From NCBI GenBank assembly GCA_036852015.1, contig JAANDG010000298.1, forward strand, positions 1 to 64,000: a stretch of DNA of 64,000 nt, read 5' to 3'. The notes below the pieces were generated by a model that was not told the origin of the DNA, made no database searches, and was given only the letters and a program-made list of their open reading frames with translations. The position numbers and the translations under genes are program-made. The DNA is from Pelodera strongyloides (Eukaryota > Nematoda > Chromadorea > Rhabditida > Rhabditidae). Within the stretch, counting starts at the first letter, position 1. Every line of letters starts with the position of its first letter. This document shows positions 1 to 13,799 of the stretch, in pieces.

Positions 1-375
1 TTTTTGTAGATTGTAGAATATTATATCTTCGTAGTAGGAGCATTTAAAAATTGGATATTTGAATTAATCAAATGAAGTCCTTGACCCGTTAGTCGTTAGT
101 TTTCTATTAATAGTCCTTTTGTCGTTTTCTATTTGTTGATCGCTTTGACAACTGATTTGTATTTTCAATGTATTCCTTACAACCATAATTTAATTCGCAT
201 AACGATTTTTATTTATTGATTTTTGCCGTTGAATTTAATTCGTAGAGTTTTTCCAGTGTTGTTTATGCTGTTGTGCTTGAATAAATATGTTTTTATTGTT
301 GTGTTTTGTTCTGGTTATGTATTGTACAGTAGTAGGATTGGTGAGAGTACGGGGTACGGTATGCTCGATTCATGC

Positions 376-580
376 CCATTTCGCGCCATCGCCGCGCAAC
401 CCTCGCGCCATCGCCGCGCAACCTCCGCGCCATCGCCGCGGTCCCCAGGCGGAATCGCCGCGCGCCTGTGGCGCAAAATGCATGCGCCGCCCCGCTGTGG
501 CGGAGCCTCTTTTTACGCGCGGCGATGGCGCAAGTTGCGCGGCGATGGCGCGAAGTTTCACGTTGTCACGGAAACTCGAC
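376..580. repeat. GC-rich inverted-repeat block
   Basis: A short GC-rich island stands out in AT-rich surroundings. The left half has three tandem copies of a roughly 20-bp motif containing CGCGCCATCGCCGCGCAAC. The right half has two copies of its reverse complement (TTGCGCGGCGATGGCGCGA), so the block can fold into a hairpin. The right end, with a GGCGATGGCGC core followed by GTTTCACGT, resembles a diverged sequence near 32,500-32,605, which suggests a dispersed repeat family. ORFs across it in several frames are by-products of GC richness and repeats; I do not call a gene. Confidence 0.7.
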
Positions 581-773
581 AATATCGAGATCTTTTCTGA
601 GCATATTAAAATATTATGTAGTTTTGATGTGCTTCATTTTGTGTTCCAAAACACCGACAGTATGCACTTAAGGTACTCGAGCAATGACCTTCATGTGAAA
701 GTTTCTAGACCACACGACTATTTGTTTATATAAATTAGAATCTGCCTATTCAACTGTTCTGGGAATAACAAAA

Positions 774-811
774 AAAAAGAGAAAGAAATGAAAGAAAGAA
801 AGAAAGAAAAC
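774..811. repeat. (GAAA)n simple repeat
   Basis: A purine-rich microsatellite with GAAA/AAAG units, beginning in an A8 run. No gene is attached to it. Confidence 0.8.
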
Positions 812-940
812 ATATTCTTTTCGGACACATGTGCTTTGTTATTAACTACGCATGCGTTAAATAGGCCACCCCTTCTGCCATAGTTAAGTAGAACCTTACG
901 AAAGTCTCTTTTTACCTCGCTCGAAATATAAGAACTTCGA

Positions 941-1018
941 ACATGTCGAAGGCGAAAGTATCGGTTCTTTGAACTACGAACATGTCCAACGCGAAAATGT
1001 CGGTTCTTTGAAAATCCC
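941..1018. repeat. Two-copy 39-bp tandem repeat
   Basis: Two diverged copies begin at 941 and 980. Both carry ACATGTC, then GCGAAA, then TCGGTTCTTTGAA. No coding potential is convincing on either strand. Confidence 0.6.
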
Positions 1019-1199
1019 AAAAGTCTATGAATCTTTCTGAGTGAGTTTTCTTTTTCTTAATGCGAAAGTAGTAAAAGGGTCGTGAAAATCTGTCCAAAGG
1101 GTGAAACCAACTTCTTCTTCTAGGATGCGACAAATTACGAAGAGAGGGTTAGGAAGGGTAAGACGTCAGTGAAGACCTCATACGACCCTTGAGAAGTGC

Positions 1200-2217
1200 A
1201 TCGTCTGACGATGAATTTTCAGAAGTGGAACAAAGCAATCAATCCGGAAGCATGAATCCCACAAAAAGACCACACATAAAGGTGACTTAAAGGAGGAACT
1301 GAAACGGGTTTTCAGTATGCTGACTCGAAGTCGTAAGGAAAGCACAGAGGTCATAAAAGGCTGGATCCTTCGGGATCAGGCAACCAAACGTGGTTTAGAA
1401 AGCACGGAACTCACCATACATAATTGATGTCGAAAGCAAGCTCCCACAGATTAAATAATCCTTTTGGCGTTTTGATCACTTAATGGAAACTATGAACGAA
1501 ATTCGTGTTCACCGAAGGGTTCCTGCGTTTTCATAGAAGTGCGATGTCTTGCCATCAAATCCCAAACCGGCTAGAATGTGACATGGGAAAGGAAGTGAAC
1601 ACGACATTGCTGAATTAGCCAAAATTCTGCAATTGTGTGTGGTTCAAAACAAGGATGACTTTACGGTAAACAACCAGGATTACACGTGGCTGACCCTACT
1701 TGACGCTTAGGTACTCAGTTGGAACCGGGTCCAGAATAAATCTCATCAGTAAACCCACTGTGGGCCAGTCTGGGTCCCTAGTTGGGTCGGTCATAGATCC
1801 GATGCATAGGTAGAGCGTCTTGTATGAGCTATTTCCCTACTTCTAAAGACCCCACCTAAAGTGGATTGCTTGCTGAGCCACATGGCCCATATACATACTT
1901 CCGCGTTCAGATTTCCAATTTGAATTCCCGCCAACATTTCCTGCACAAATGGAGAATTAATACACGTACCAGAGATCGGATAGCACAGATTTCTGTGAAG
2001 AAGACATATAGTCGGACTTTCACATGTATTGATGCCACCGGAAGAAGAGAAACGTTCCTAACTATGTAAATAACCCCGAACAAGAATATTACCAGTACGT
2101 TGTAAATTCATGCTATTTTTGTTTATATTCATTTCAGTTATACTAGAATTAAACTTGTCTTTTCTCAGCTCCTCTTTCTCACTGTCAAGAGAAAAAATAT
2201 AACCTCCGGGGGGAAAG
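1200..2217 (+). pseudogene. Possible decayed LTR-retrotransposon 3' region
   Basis: The plus strand has broken coding-like stretches with many stops, including LPQIK near 1450, a phrase also seen in BEL/Pao-type gag proteins. A purine-rich tract (CCGGGGGGAAAG, ending at about 2217) is followed by TGTTACCATTAACAAC, which looks like a polypurine tract next to the start of a 3' LTR. I found no second LTR copy, integrase or reverse transcriptase here, so the assignment is inference. An alternative is ordinary intergenic sequence with chance ORFs. Confidence 0.2.
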
Positions 2218-2449
2218 TGTTACCATTAACAACAAGACGGACGGAAGGGAAGCATTATAAATTATCATATCTAAGTTAAGGAGTGTTCATGCATATAGTT
2301 CCATGGGCGGAGGAAGTTCTATACTTATAAAGTAGCAGTGGAGCAGTTGGCCTCGTGCGTAAGGAACATGGGTTATGAAGAATGAAGCCGTGAAACCTTC
2401 ACAGACACTCGTAAACCATTCAATTTATGAATATATTCATAAATCACAA

Positions 2450-5400
2450 AACATATAACTCGGAGGCGGACGTAAGGCCAGTTTCACGCTTGATTTACAC
2501 TCGTTTTTGCAGACAAAATTTTTAACAGGTGCATTTGCATTTAAATCATGCGACAAACATATAGACGAACAGAGAAAAGGGGAGAGACTCAAAACGCTGA
2601 AAATTTAATAAACATGTCAATCAAGTGCAAATAGCCTCATAAACATTTGGCCTTCATTGTGCCTTTACGAATTTTCTTCGGTAATAATTCTCCTTGAAAT
2701 TGTACTATAAAATTTCACACTTTTATGGATTGTGAACTAAAAATAAACGGACAAAATCCAAAATCCACAACAGTAAAATTTCGGCAGTAAATCATAGTGA
2801 AAATTTTGTTTGCAGAAGTGAGGTTTCCACCGATAAAGGACAAATTCTGGGGGAACATTTGTCTAAATAGTTAGGTTTCCTATTCCGATCTCGATATTTT
2901 ATTATTGGATTATTAGCTTGAACTGTTTAGTTTGATGACCGAAATCTCCAGACTCATGAAACTAAAGGGTGAAAAATGTTGGAAAAACGAACGGGTTTAT
3001 GTAAACACACAATAGCTTAGATCTTTCATGACGATGGATCAGATTTTTGATCGTTTGAAAAAAAAGTGTTAAGCAGAGTGCTTGAGAATATTGAAATACA
3101 GCAGTGCTGTAGGACTGGAATCGCTAGAGTGTTAGCCCAGATCTGATTGTGAGATTTGAAAAGAGCGAACAACATATACTTCTGCATAGATGCTCCCTTG
3201 AATGTCAGAAAAGAGCATCGGGGCAACAGACCAGCATATCGGACCCTTCAGATGATAATCAAATCAAGAGCACTGGGTAGAGCATATACATTCGGGTATA
3301 TTGAAGCCATCACAAACTGATACACAAACAGTGCTCAAACCGCCGCAGAGGTTGCAGGGTTGTAGTGAGGTACATTATCTTATCAGCAATATTCTTTGCA
3401 AAACACAAGGAAAGAAAATATATATTTTTTAAGTTTGTATAATATTTTCTATTATCTTTTAAGTTTCGCATTAAACATAGACTGTCAATCAGCAGTAAAC
3501 CCAATGTTATTTTGCTGGAATGAATTGTCCCTGTTGAATCTTTGTATTGGGCAACTGGATTACCGGTTGATGCAGTAATAATACAGAGTGCAAGACCAGC
3601 TTTCTATAACAGAGCACAGTATACTAAACCTGTATTTTTAGTAGTAAGATGCAAATATCCATCGGAATCTAAATGGAAGCGAATATGTAATTAATAAACG
3701 TCAGCACTATCAAATTATATTGCTTAATAGAATAGTGAAAGATCCACAACTTAATAAAGGCTCTTTGAAAACAAAAAGTTGCAAATTCCTTCTCGCTACC
3801 TCAATGTTTGTCTTGGTCTTCTTAGTTCTATTGCCTCTTTGCGTAAAAAAAGAGCCAACGCATTAATAATGGATTATTTCGCGGCGCACCCCATTGAAAA
3901 TAGGACGTGATTAAGTAATTGAGAGAATGGAAAGTAATTGTTCACCCTGTAAGAAAAAAAAAGAACTTTAGATAGAGACCGTTATTTCATTGATAAAGGA
4001 GCGAAAGTGTTGACCTAGTACTGTAGTATTTAAATGGTTTAGAAATCACCGAAACAGTCGGTGAAAAATCTATAGAAAAAGAGTAGGCGCAACAAGCGCT
4101 CTTTTAAACGTGTAGACCTACGGGGTTGTTCATTACAACCATTTGTAAAAAGGGCAGAAACGAAATAGAGAACAAACAATAAGCGTAATTATGGATCATC
4201 AGTGAATACTTCCTTGGTTACCCCCATTTCGTTTAGATGGCAGCATTGTTCAAAAAGATGAAATGAAAAGTCAACCATTTATTAAAAAGGTGCGCCAGTT
4301 GCAGTTCTTCCGATAGTCGTGACTAATTTTGCTCGATCATCACACAAGTACCGTACACAAAACTTTGATCCTAACCATTTTTTTTATCTTATCACCTGGG
4401 AATATAAAAAGATCAATGCGTATTCTGGGGCAGCGATATGTTATTATCTTCTAAGTTTCACATTAAACATAGACAGCACTAAATTGAACGCTTTTCTTAC
4501 TGGAATGAATTGTCCCTGTGGGTGAATCTTTGTATTGAGCCACTGGATTACCGGTGCCTGCTCTTCAATTAATTGCCTGACTTCGCTCACATACGCAATG
4601 ATAGAACGTGATAGGGTGCGTGCATTGATTTTGACACAAGGGTAAAGCTCCATCCTACCTATCAATATGATTATGGAAAAGGTTGTGTATAAGCAAAAGT
4701 GATGCTGTTTTGTATCCAAATATCTATATCCACGCTCTAAGTTCAAGGTCACGAAGAAATGATTTCTTCTGATGGGACATTATGGATAGTTAATTACTAC
4801 ACGACTATCAACAAGAATCATCCTGCGATTCCAACAATTTCTTTACAATTTAATAGCAATGAATAGTCTGATGTGTAGTTTGGGTGGCGTAGTTTAAACG
4901 GCCTAAACTGTGGGAGTGTGTTCAAATGCTCCGATGACAGCAAATGACAAGTGCCTTCACACTTTCTCCGTTCGTGAGGACTCTGTGCCGAGTTTGTTTC
5001 TGTATTCTAATCATTATTCTTTACGCGGACGTAGGTCGGCACACTTTGCGTCAAAATACACGGCAATTATCATAAAGTTCTCGCTTTCGACCGCAATTCG
5101 AAGTCGTTTGGAGCAAAAGAGAAAATAAATGCGCATAAAATGGGAAAAATTGAGCGGAGTTTGAAAATTTATATTTGTTCGTCACGCAGGTTTCTGAATG
5201 AATCTAAGCAGAACAATTACCTGACGTTAAGCGAAACTTAGCGCATGATTTCCAAAGATTTATTAGAATTTGCTTTTTGCTTGCGTGATTTATCCACGTT
5301 ACATACAACAGGCCGTGTACGATCTTCCCGTGCATGGTATTCTAGGCCTTGGGCCACTATTGCTGTTTTCCTACTACTACTAATAAAGTGTCATTATTAG

Positions 5401-8160
5401 GGCTAGGCGTGCGGTAGTGCACTTGGTTCTTTGTCGGGTGCTACGAGAACTAAGGAGGCAAAGTTCTACGGGAACTACATAAACATCTACGCAAACACTG
5501 CTCAGTTTCTTCAAATAGGTTTTCAGCCCATACTTTTCACACTTCCTTAAAACAAACTAAATTTGAATAATTGCATACTAAGGGTTGCTGCATAGGAGCA
5601 AACAAAAAGCAACGATTAAACACCAATATACATAAAAATTCTGAAAATAACATTCGACTTAAATGCTTTGGTCGTCTGTCATAAATCATGAAAGGAATTG
5701 AGTTTGAAATGGGCTGATGAGATGCAATTTTCTGAATTTTGCAAATGTGCAAAGCATAAAAATCCCTGGATTTTGCCAGCGGGCGAAACAATGCAACAAT
5801 GTCCAACCATAAGTAGATTTTCAATGGAAACCAATTTTCCTTTTTTAGCCAATAACTTCCAAAGTTCTGCTTTGCCAGCACAAGTCGAACAAATTATGAC
5901 GTGAATGTTTGTGCATTTTCTTCTATCACCTAATACCTTACCTAAAATACTATTCACGTAGTTCTGGAAAAAAAAATAAGATCGGATCTGAACTTTTATG
6001 CAACAACTTCGACCACTACAGTAAAAACCAGAACGTAAACTGGGCATTGAACTGACTACGCGAAATATTAGCTCTTGGCTGCTATATTAACAATAAGATA
6101 CAATGCACTAGTGGTTTATCATAAAGTATTTTGTTGTTCAAAGCTCAGTTGTTTTCGTATCGGAAGAAAACGCAAACTTATTGAATTATTCGTGTTAGGA
6201 GGATGTTTGCTTCTTCCGAATATCGAAGTAGACAAAGAATTTGGTGCAAATCGTTTTATTGCACTAACCATAAGTGACTTGCCGGCGAAAGAGCAAACAA
6301 CGAACATGGGGTTTTTTCTAATTTCTCCAAAATCACATCCGAAATGCAAGAAAGCTAGTAATATGTATCCTCTTCGGGAAAAGAAGGAGGGGGTTGCTAC
6401 ATATTAAGATATTATTCGATGGGTCCCTGTTTCTTTAATTTCTTATCTACATATTTAGTGAGGAATCTGGGTTATGTATCTGAGTCGATTAGATCGTTAC
6501 CCGAAGGTTTGTAATGAGATGAGAGTGTTTTCTTTGTTCCTCTATTTGAACCAAGTAGTCACCACTTCCCTCATAACATATCCTATTGGTTGTTTTTGTT
6601 TCACGCTCCCATCGCCAATTAGAAGCCGTTAAGAAAATAATGAGGTTCTTAGAAAACATGGCCCCAATTGAATCATGTTGTTCAATGTACTATAATAGAT
6701 ATAAAAATGTTTGACAAAATCGAAAAATTCAACAGAATAGGACATTTTGGAAAAAGAGTGGTAATATTAGTACATTTAAATTTCTAATATAGTGCGTACA
6801 TTATGTTCTCACAATCATACGTGCTAATATAGATGTCGGATCTAGGATGAGCAAAAAATGCCTATCCTCTGCAAACAATAATCTGAAGAATTCCTCGGAT
6901 GGCTCATTGGAATAATTGCTATATGGACACCACTTATCTATTAGTCTAATTTGTTACATGAACATTCGGTCATCGCTACTTGGAGACTCATTAAACTATT
7001 GCTCAGTAATAGTTGCGAAGAATTAAAGATCGATGTGCAATTACGTCCTGTAGTAGTCTCCGAAACTTTCAAAAATAAATATGTTTGAGCAAACTTAGTG
7101 ACCGTTGAGTATAACAAAGCTTGATAGTATGCGATAACACGATGATAAAAGGAAAAGGTAGAATAAAAGACATACTATGCCAGTATTTTCTAATGGACTG
7201 CAGGAAATGTTTTTTTCTCAGGTGGGTATCAGAAGTGAACAACCTTTTTGGGAAACTGGGGGGAAGGCTATTATCTGGGAAATAGGAGGGAGATTTGGGA
7301 CCAAAAAAGGACGACCCTTGAGGAATCACTAGCCATTTTCACACATTACATGCACGTTTGGATTTGGAGGAGTCGTGATTGGAAAGGAAGGAAAAATAAG
7401 GAAGAGAAATAGAAAACAGCACGTTAATGGGTAGATAAATAAGATGCCAGAGGGATACAGGTGAGACGAGCGCTTCAGTTGAACATTGAGAAATATACAT
7501 AGATTTGTAGTCGCGCACAGAAACAAAAAGGTTGGCGTTTTATAACAGAGTAGGGTTCGAAAGAGGAAAAGAGAGGTGATGGAATCGGAGTTAGAGAGAC
7601 GGAAAACGGAGGCATGGGATTGAATTCAGCTTATGGAGTTTCTCACGGAGTCATGTGGCCGCAGCTAACAATATACCCCGGCTCGCAGTTTGCGGATAAT
7701 GGGCAGAGAAATGATGAAACCAAAATATTTATAATTATGCATGGGACTATATTGAGTGCCGCCTACACTGTTAATTGCCCCAAGTTGCATGAACAGTGTA
7801 TTAGAATAAGGCAAGCAACAAGTCATTCGTCCTTTTCGAAACATTCCTGCAATCGGTCATGAACTGACATAGCATGCGTTCCCTAGGGAATGATAGGAGC
7901 AATCAAGACGTTGAAACGAGCACATGAAGTATTGAATACTTTCACCTCCAATCATTTATTTGGAAACAACCGTAGGGTATAACTCGCATGCGCTTGTTTA
8001 CGAAGTGCCGCTTGAAACGGGTTCACTCGGACCGATGGCCGTGGGATTGTGATCTCTTCTAGTAATAAGCAAACGGCTTATAGATTCGTATATACGAGTC
8101 AAAAGACGGAGAACAACAGCGCTGACGATTTTGGTTTGAATGGGTGTGAACTCTTGGGAA
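2450..8160. other. Gene-poor region
   Basis: AT-rich sequence with only short overlapping ORFs on both strands. The longest (about 110-122 codons, 5,537-6,407) lack recognisable domains or supporting splice structure. I see no RNA gene or clear mobile element. Distant enhancers or weakly conserved exons cannot be excluded. Confidence 0.5.
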
Positions 8161-8400
8161 CTTTTTTCAATAATAGACTGTGAAAAATTCCTTTAAAGAA
8201 TCGGTAAACCTGAGAACAAAGATATAGTGCAAAATATTGAGAATTCTTTTGAATAACACATGGTACCAATAACACATGGTATACGTGTCCAAACACCATG
8301 AAACGTTTTTTTTTTTTTTGGGGGAGGGGGGGTTAATTTCTAACAATAAGAAAATCTCTAAAAAATTCAACAGCAAGTCGCCGTGTTGAATACATATTTT

Positions 8401-8547
8401 TATATGTTCAATGAAAAAATTCTTCCTCATTGACGACTCGATCTTCTGTAGCAATACTGAATATAGAATATCTGGTAGAACTTCAGAAATCAAGTTCTTT
8501 GCCTTTGTGTGTGCATAATTCCGATATTCGTCCTCGTCCATTGTCAT
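8401..8547 (-). other. Possible isolated coding exon
   Basis: The minus strand opens with ATG and gives a composition that looks protein-like for about 50 residues (starts MTMDEDEYRNYAHTKAKNLI), with an acidic start followed by an amphipathic stretch. It then runs into low-complexity sequence and a C/A homopolymer near 8,305-8,330. I find no convincing partner exons or donor site. It may be an exon fragment of an unrecognised gene or chance. Confidence 0.2.
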
Positions 8548-8559
8548 ACACTCTTTTCA

Positions 8560-10260
8560 CTTCTTTATGCTTAACTTGGTTGCATCCATGAGCAATTTAC
8601 CTACCTTTACCTGAAATATAACTTTAACCCCCAAAAATGAAACTGACCTATTCGCCTCCAAAAGATGGCTCATTGTTAGCACTCAAACCATGCAGAAGGA
8701 AAAGTCCCTTCGATTGATACAACTAAAAGGTGGTGATTTAACAATTCTAAGTGATACTGGAGCAATAACGCGACATTGGCGATCAACAGGAGTGAGACCA
8801 TGTTTTACAGCAAATATCGAATGTTGCGATCGCTTCTATTTTGGGACAGCACTTTTTCTAAAAATACTTTTTTTCATAATATCTGCCACTTATATGAAGA
8901 TTAGCAGGTGAAATTAAGCTAAATAAGTGCTCAAAACACATGGCTTTATTGCCATTAGCTCAAACAACAGACAATTTAGTAAAAAAATACAGGCCCTCTA
9001 TTCCTAGCCTAATGGGTCAGAAAATGTAGCATTTACTACAACTTAATGCAAATATTATTTTAAAGTTAATTCACGTGCCTAATAGGAATAAATCTATTAA
9101 CAAAGACCGAAAAGACTATAATTTAGGCATGAGCAAGATGACGATTCATCGCGCAACTCAAACAAGTCCATTGAAACTTGATATTGTCATATTCAGAAAT
9201 GTGTTTATAGCCGTGTTGCTTCTAGGTAAATAAAGAAAGAAGATCGAACTGTAAAATTTCAAAATAGCCGTTTCACTCAAATGCGGGAAAACTGATTTAA
9301 TCCCGTCTATCAGTAGTTATCTGTAAAGTGATTGCCAACCCCTGAATTATTTGCTGTTATACCTGCGTTCTGTCAAAAAGGGCAGCAGTATATCTTCGCC
9401 TGTTGTTCCTGCACTGAAATTGGCGCACAAACGGCGAAACAACGGAGTGGAAATTTCGAATAGTTATTGTACAAATTAACAACAAAAGAATATGGCAAAA
9501 TAGTTCGTCGCGATTTTTTGGTTTCTTTATTACTTTTTGTTAACGTGTAACCGAAACATTGATGCGTGTCATTTTTACCCCTCGCGCTTACGCGCTGTAT
9601 GCCAACGCCTTAGCTTCGCAACTAGACCTTTACCAACGCGGTAGCTTCGCAACCAAACATTTTTGCGCTTTCTTAAATTTCCATCGCATACAGGAGTTTT
9701 TGAAGGAAACGGTGTGTGGGGTCAATATTGCAACAACGGATGTTTCTGGGAATGTCTTTTCTATCTTAGTTCCGCTCTCGATATAGCATATAATATATTC
9801 CGCAGAGTATCGAATGTCGAAATAGATTTTGGTGCTTTAATTGGTGGACGGCATGCGCCAGATGACGGCAAAAGTTTCCATATTTTTATGGAACGTTCCA
9901 GATTTAGGGTATTCCGTTTGTTTTTTTGTAAGATTGAACATGTCAAGCTCCATTCCAGGTATGGAAGGGCACAATGGTTAAACAAAATGAAAACAGAAGT
10001 TTTTTAATCAGTACATTTTGATGCAAACACAGATAGGATTGTATTTGTATTTGGCACCAATAGGAAACAATAACGGCATGGTATGTGATTGCCGATGTGG
10101 ACAAATTCCACAGGTGAAATGTAGCGTAAGATTCGGAAATTGGTACAATCACCACATGAAAGGCCGAAGGAAATTGTGTACTCTTCATAAATGCAAAGAA
10201 TTCAAGGAATTTCATTAAAGATTTGAATCGAATGGATATGTGCATAATTGTTGTAGAGAA
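8560..10260. other. Gene-poor region
   Basis: Short ORFs only. Near 9,580-9,660 a phrase containing TTAGCTTCGCAAC / GTAGCTTCGCAACC is repeated about 47 bp apart. The plus ORFs at 9,559-10,218 have no recognisable domain. Confidence 0.4.
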
Positions 10261-10271
10261 TTGCTTCGCTT

Positions 10272-10323
10272 ATAAGGTCTCCCTTATAAGGTTTATAAGG
10301 GTTTCCCTTATAAGGTTTATAAG
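10272..10323. repeat. TTATAAGG tandem repeats
   Basis: At least four CTTATAAGG/TTTATAAGG motifs are arranged as two copies of a 24-bp unit. They abut the left end of the foldback element at 10,318-10,676 and may have arisen by replication slippage at that element's terminus. Confidence 0.7.
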
Positions 10324-10676
10324 GGATCAGGCCCACCGATATTTATTATTTGATCACAATTCATACAAAGGGTGTTTATTATGATATAGACAAACTAAAA
10401 ATTTAGATTCATCCTCGTGAAGTGTTTCCGATGCGCTTTTATACGTGTCGTAGTCTCACCTTTGGTCAGAGTTGTATATGCAAATGGCTATGCAAATGAT
10501 TTAACTTCCCTTCCCAAGGTCTGACTACGGTACCCATAAGAGTAAAGCGCACCGGAAACACTTCACCATGGTGAATATGAATGACATTTTGTTTGTGTAT
10601 ATTGTAATAAACACAATTTTATGAATTATGATCATATAATAAATATATGTTTATATAGGTGGGCCTGACCCTTTAA
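10318..10676. mobile_element. Full-length foldback MITE (TTATAAGGG/TTAAAGGG ends)
   Basis: The element is almost entirely one long imperfect inverted repeat. The left arm (from AAGGGATCAGGCCCACC through GTGAAGTGTTTCCGATGCGC) is mirrored by the right arm (GCGCACCGGAAACACTTCAC through GGTGGGCCTGACCCTTTAA). Each arm is about 170 bp, with a small centre near 10,480-10,510. There is no ORF. This is the structure of a non-autonomous DNA transposon; its TTAAAGGG-like terminus recurs in other MITEs of this window. Confidence 0.85.
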
Positions 10677-10679
10677 GAG

Positions 10680-13300
10680 GCTTTTCTTTGAGTTGTTGAT
10701 ACGAACGTTAAAACAAGAAAACGTCTGCGGGGGGTGTTTTGCCTACTCTGATTTTTTGAAACGCAATTTAATGAACGGAGGATATTAACTAATTGAGCTG
10801 AGCGAAGGGTGTTGTCGAAATTAAGCCCGCTGGGCATTGCTGTTTTTCACAGCCAAAAACACTATCACTTTGTTTGAAAAAGATAATTCAGCCAGAGAAC
10901 TTCTCGGAAACATGACCACTGCTTTCTATTCCACTTCACGTAATATTAGGAAATAGTAAATCAACCTAGAAAGCAAGCACAAAATAAAAACAATATTCAT
11001 GGCCATTTTTCGATTTGTCTCATAAATATACATTATTTAACAGACAACGTTCACTGTATCATGGCGGAATATTCGCGCCAAGTAGCCTTTTCTGTTCATA
11101 AACAGAGCGTTGTCTTCAAGAAGCATCTTTAGCTAATTCGAGAAGCCTTCACCTATGAAAGGTACAGGCCTGTCGAATTAGCTAACATACCATTCAATAA
11201 TTGTAGTCATATACAAAACAAGCATTGTTTACGAGTCATGCTCTATCGTTTGGTCAAAGCTACATTGTCAGCCTATATATTCACGCTTTTGGACCAGGTT
11301 ATCCCCATTGATAGGGTGTAAAGAAATATACATTTATTAAAGGAAATCAAGCTCATTCCAGTTCTTGCTTGAAGTGGGTGAGGAAAAAAATGAATAAAAT
11401 CACCATTATTGAGTTTATAAGCAAACGGCCGGGAAATTGTTTGGACAGGGATTGAGAACCTACGTAAACATCCGGTTATTAATATTCCGCTTTTTTATTG
11501 AATACGGCCGAAAACGAAAGTTCAATTCAGACGCGATCGGCTGCAAATTGAGGATGATTATAATTGGAAAGTTTCTGACCAAAACGTGTTCCTCTGGGCA
11601 GAAATTAGGTTGCTTATCTTGTCTATTCAAGCAATACAGTAAGTAGCTTATATGTTCAAAGAATAATTATCGAGCCGTGCTAAACCATAAACAGTTCTAC
11701 CTATCTAGAGTTTTGAATGATAGAGATAGACAATGAATTCCGCCAAACATGCGGGATTTGAGTGTATTTTCGCTAATATTGCCCGACCAGAAGTGGATGA
11801 AAATCCTAAAATAAGGGGGTCATAAAGTCGGGAAAATGACTCCCGGTTCTAGGCAATTCGACATAATATCCATGTGGTGATGTCGGACAAATTATTGACG
11901 GACATAAATCCGCTCAAAAGATTTCATCAATCTCTAATGATCAGAAGGACTCATGCATTTGACCAAACAACTGAGTACAAGATGTTCATTTGAATATTAC
12001 GTATTTAGCTAGAAGACCTCCCAAGATACCGTTAGTTATTCTAGTGCATGACCCAGATGTCGTGGTGATCGCGTTTCTAACTAATCTCCTCTACTTATAT
12101 AGGCATTGAATTTTAATTACATATATTAAATCATAATGACGTAGGCTACCGTAGTCTCAGACGAAAAAGAAAAAAGAAGGTGTAAATGTCACATTGTGTG
12201 AAACAAGACCCCATGAGCGCATGCTCTAAACGGGTTGATTGATAGCGAATATAAATTTTGTGGGCAAAAATGAGGTTGTGTAATTTAAAATCGCTCTCAA
12301 AATCGGCAATGAAAAGGAGATGCAATAAATAAAATTCTGAAAACTGAAATAAAGAGGGAAAATATGATGAATTCGGCCCATTTTAATGAGTAGTAAATTT
12401 ACTTTGATTAGTAATTAAGCTACCAAGTACGTGAGTCGGTCACGGGTTGCGATAGTAAGACGTGACAAATTTGACGTTTTTTAAACAAAATAAAACTTTA
12501 CGACTGCGTGGTAGAATAAATAAATCTTCTTGACACATTAGTTCAGGACAGAAATGGTAATTTTAGCTTCGAATATAAATTATAAATGATTTAGATTTTC
12601 TTCTTAACACACCAATATGTTTGCCCAACTTTAAAACGTCATAGAAAGTTTGTTTGGATTTTTCTAAATGAATGAGACAATTGCGAGCCTTCATTGTTTT
12701 TATCCTTAATTAGTCCGGATTTTCGCAGAAAATATATTTTAATATGCCGAAATATGTACTGAATTTTGCGAAGCTGCCACGCTAAATAGCACTGGGGTGA
12801 ATGTTATGGGAGAGGTCGTGCGCGGAAGGATCAGTGATGATTTATTTCCTACTTTTCTACTTTTTTTCTGAAGGAAATGGTGATGATTCAAAAACAACGA
12901 CCGCAGAAAAGACGAAAAAAAGAAGCAATAAACAAAATGGATTACTTAGAGACTATTTGTCTGAACCTGTTGAGCCTATATAGGGTTAGTCTCGCCAGGT
13001 TGCACTACTATTTATATTGCACTAAACAATAAAGGTCACCTATGGATACTCCACAGAGCACAAGCTTCATGAAAGACAACTGCCGACGTTTATAAGGATT
13101 ATGCAAAATTATGCTGGATATTCGATGACGATTAAAATGCTTGAGGAAAATTTTAAGGAAAACATTTTTGTTTTCATTTAAATATAAGTTTTATACAGTT
13201 AATGCAGTCCGTCATCACATAAAGAACCAGAAAGGGACGATAGAAAAAGAATACCAAGAAAGCGTCGTAAACTCGAAAACGATAATGATATATTTCACCC
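10680..13300. other. Gene-poor region
   Basis: No ORF above about 70 codons, no RNA gene and no repeat that I can delimit. AT-rich intergenic sequence. Confidence 0.5.
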
Positions 13301-13305
13301 ATTAT

Positions 13306-13796
13306 TAAAGGGATGGGGCCAGTTCAGGTCACCCCTTACTTTATTTTGATATCTACAGTGCACCCCATGTAAACCACAATGATTACAAAAAGTTGACAAA
13401 ACAAGGATCCCAGCGTCTGTAATTTGCGTATATTGGATAAACTTGATAGGAAGGTCCGTTCTATTCGACAGCTGGCGCGCCATAGCTGGCAGGAAGGGAG
13501 CGCTGTTTGCAAGTATGTCCGATTTTCCTTGCAAGTATCGAAAAATTTACCCTATCTGGGCACCACACGAGAATATCTACAGGCAGTTTTTACGACCGAT
13601 CGCCACGGGACCATTTGTTCAACAAAAAATGTCTTTAATGGCGGATTTTCTATAGTGCGGATGTGTCAAAATTACGCAAAATTACGGTAAATTGCACACG
13701 ATTTTGCGAATTGATACTTGCAAGGAAAATTCGGGCTTTTTGGCATACTTGCAAACCCCCATCAGGGATGATCTGAACTGACCCCCATCCCTCTAA
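13306..13796. mobile_element. Foldback MITE, about 490 bp
   Basis: Terminal inverted repeats are TTAAAGGGATGGGG-CAGTTCAG at the left and CTGAACTGACCCCCATCCCTCTAA at the right. Nested inside, GTTTGCAAGTATG at 13,507 pairs with CATACTTGCAAAC at 13,744, and CCTTGCAAGTAT pairs with ATACTTGCAAGG. The ORFs here (60-88 codons on both strands) are shadows of the palindromic structure. The inner GTTTGCAAGTATG motif is shared with the short MITE at 57,663-57,828, so the two are related. Confidence 0.8.
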
Positions 13797-13799
13797 CAT

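Noticed and set aside
5537..6407. Overlapping 110-122 codon ORFs on both strands
   Set aside because: No domain or consistent exon structure, and opposite-strand openness of similar length points to chance composition.
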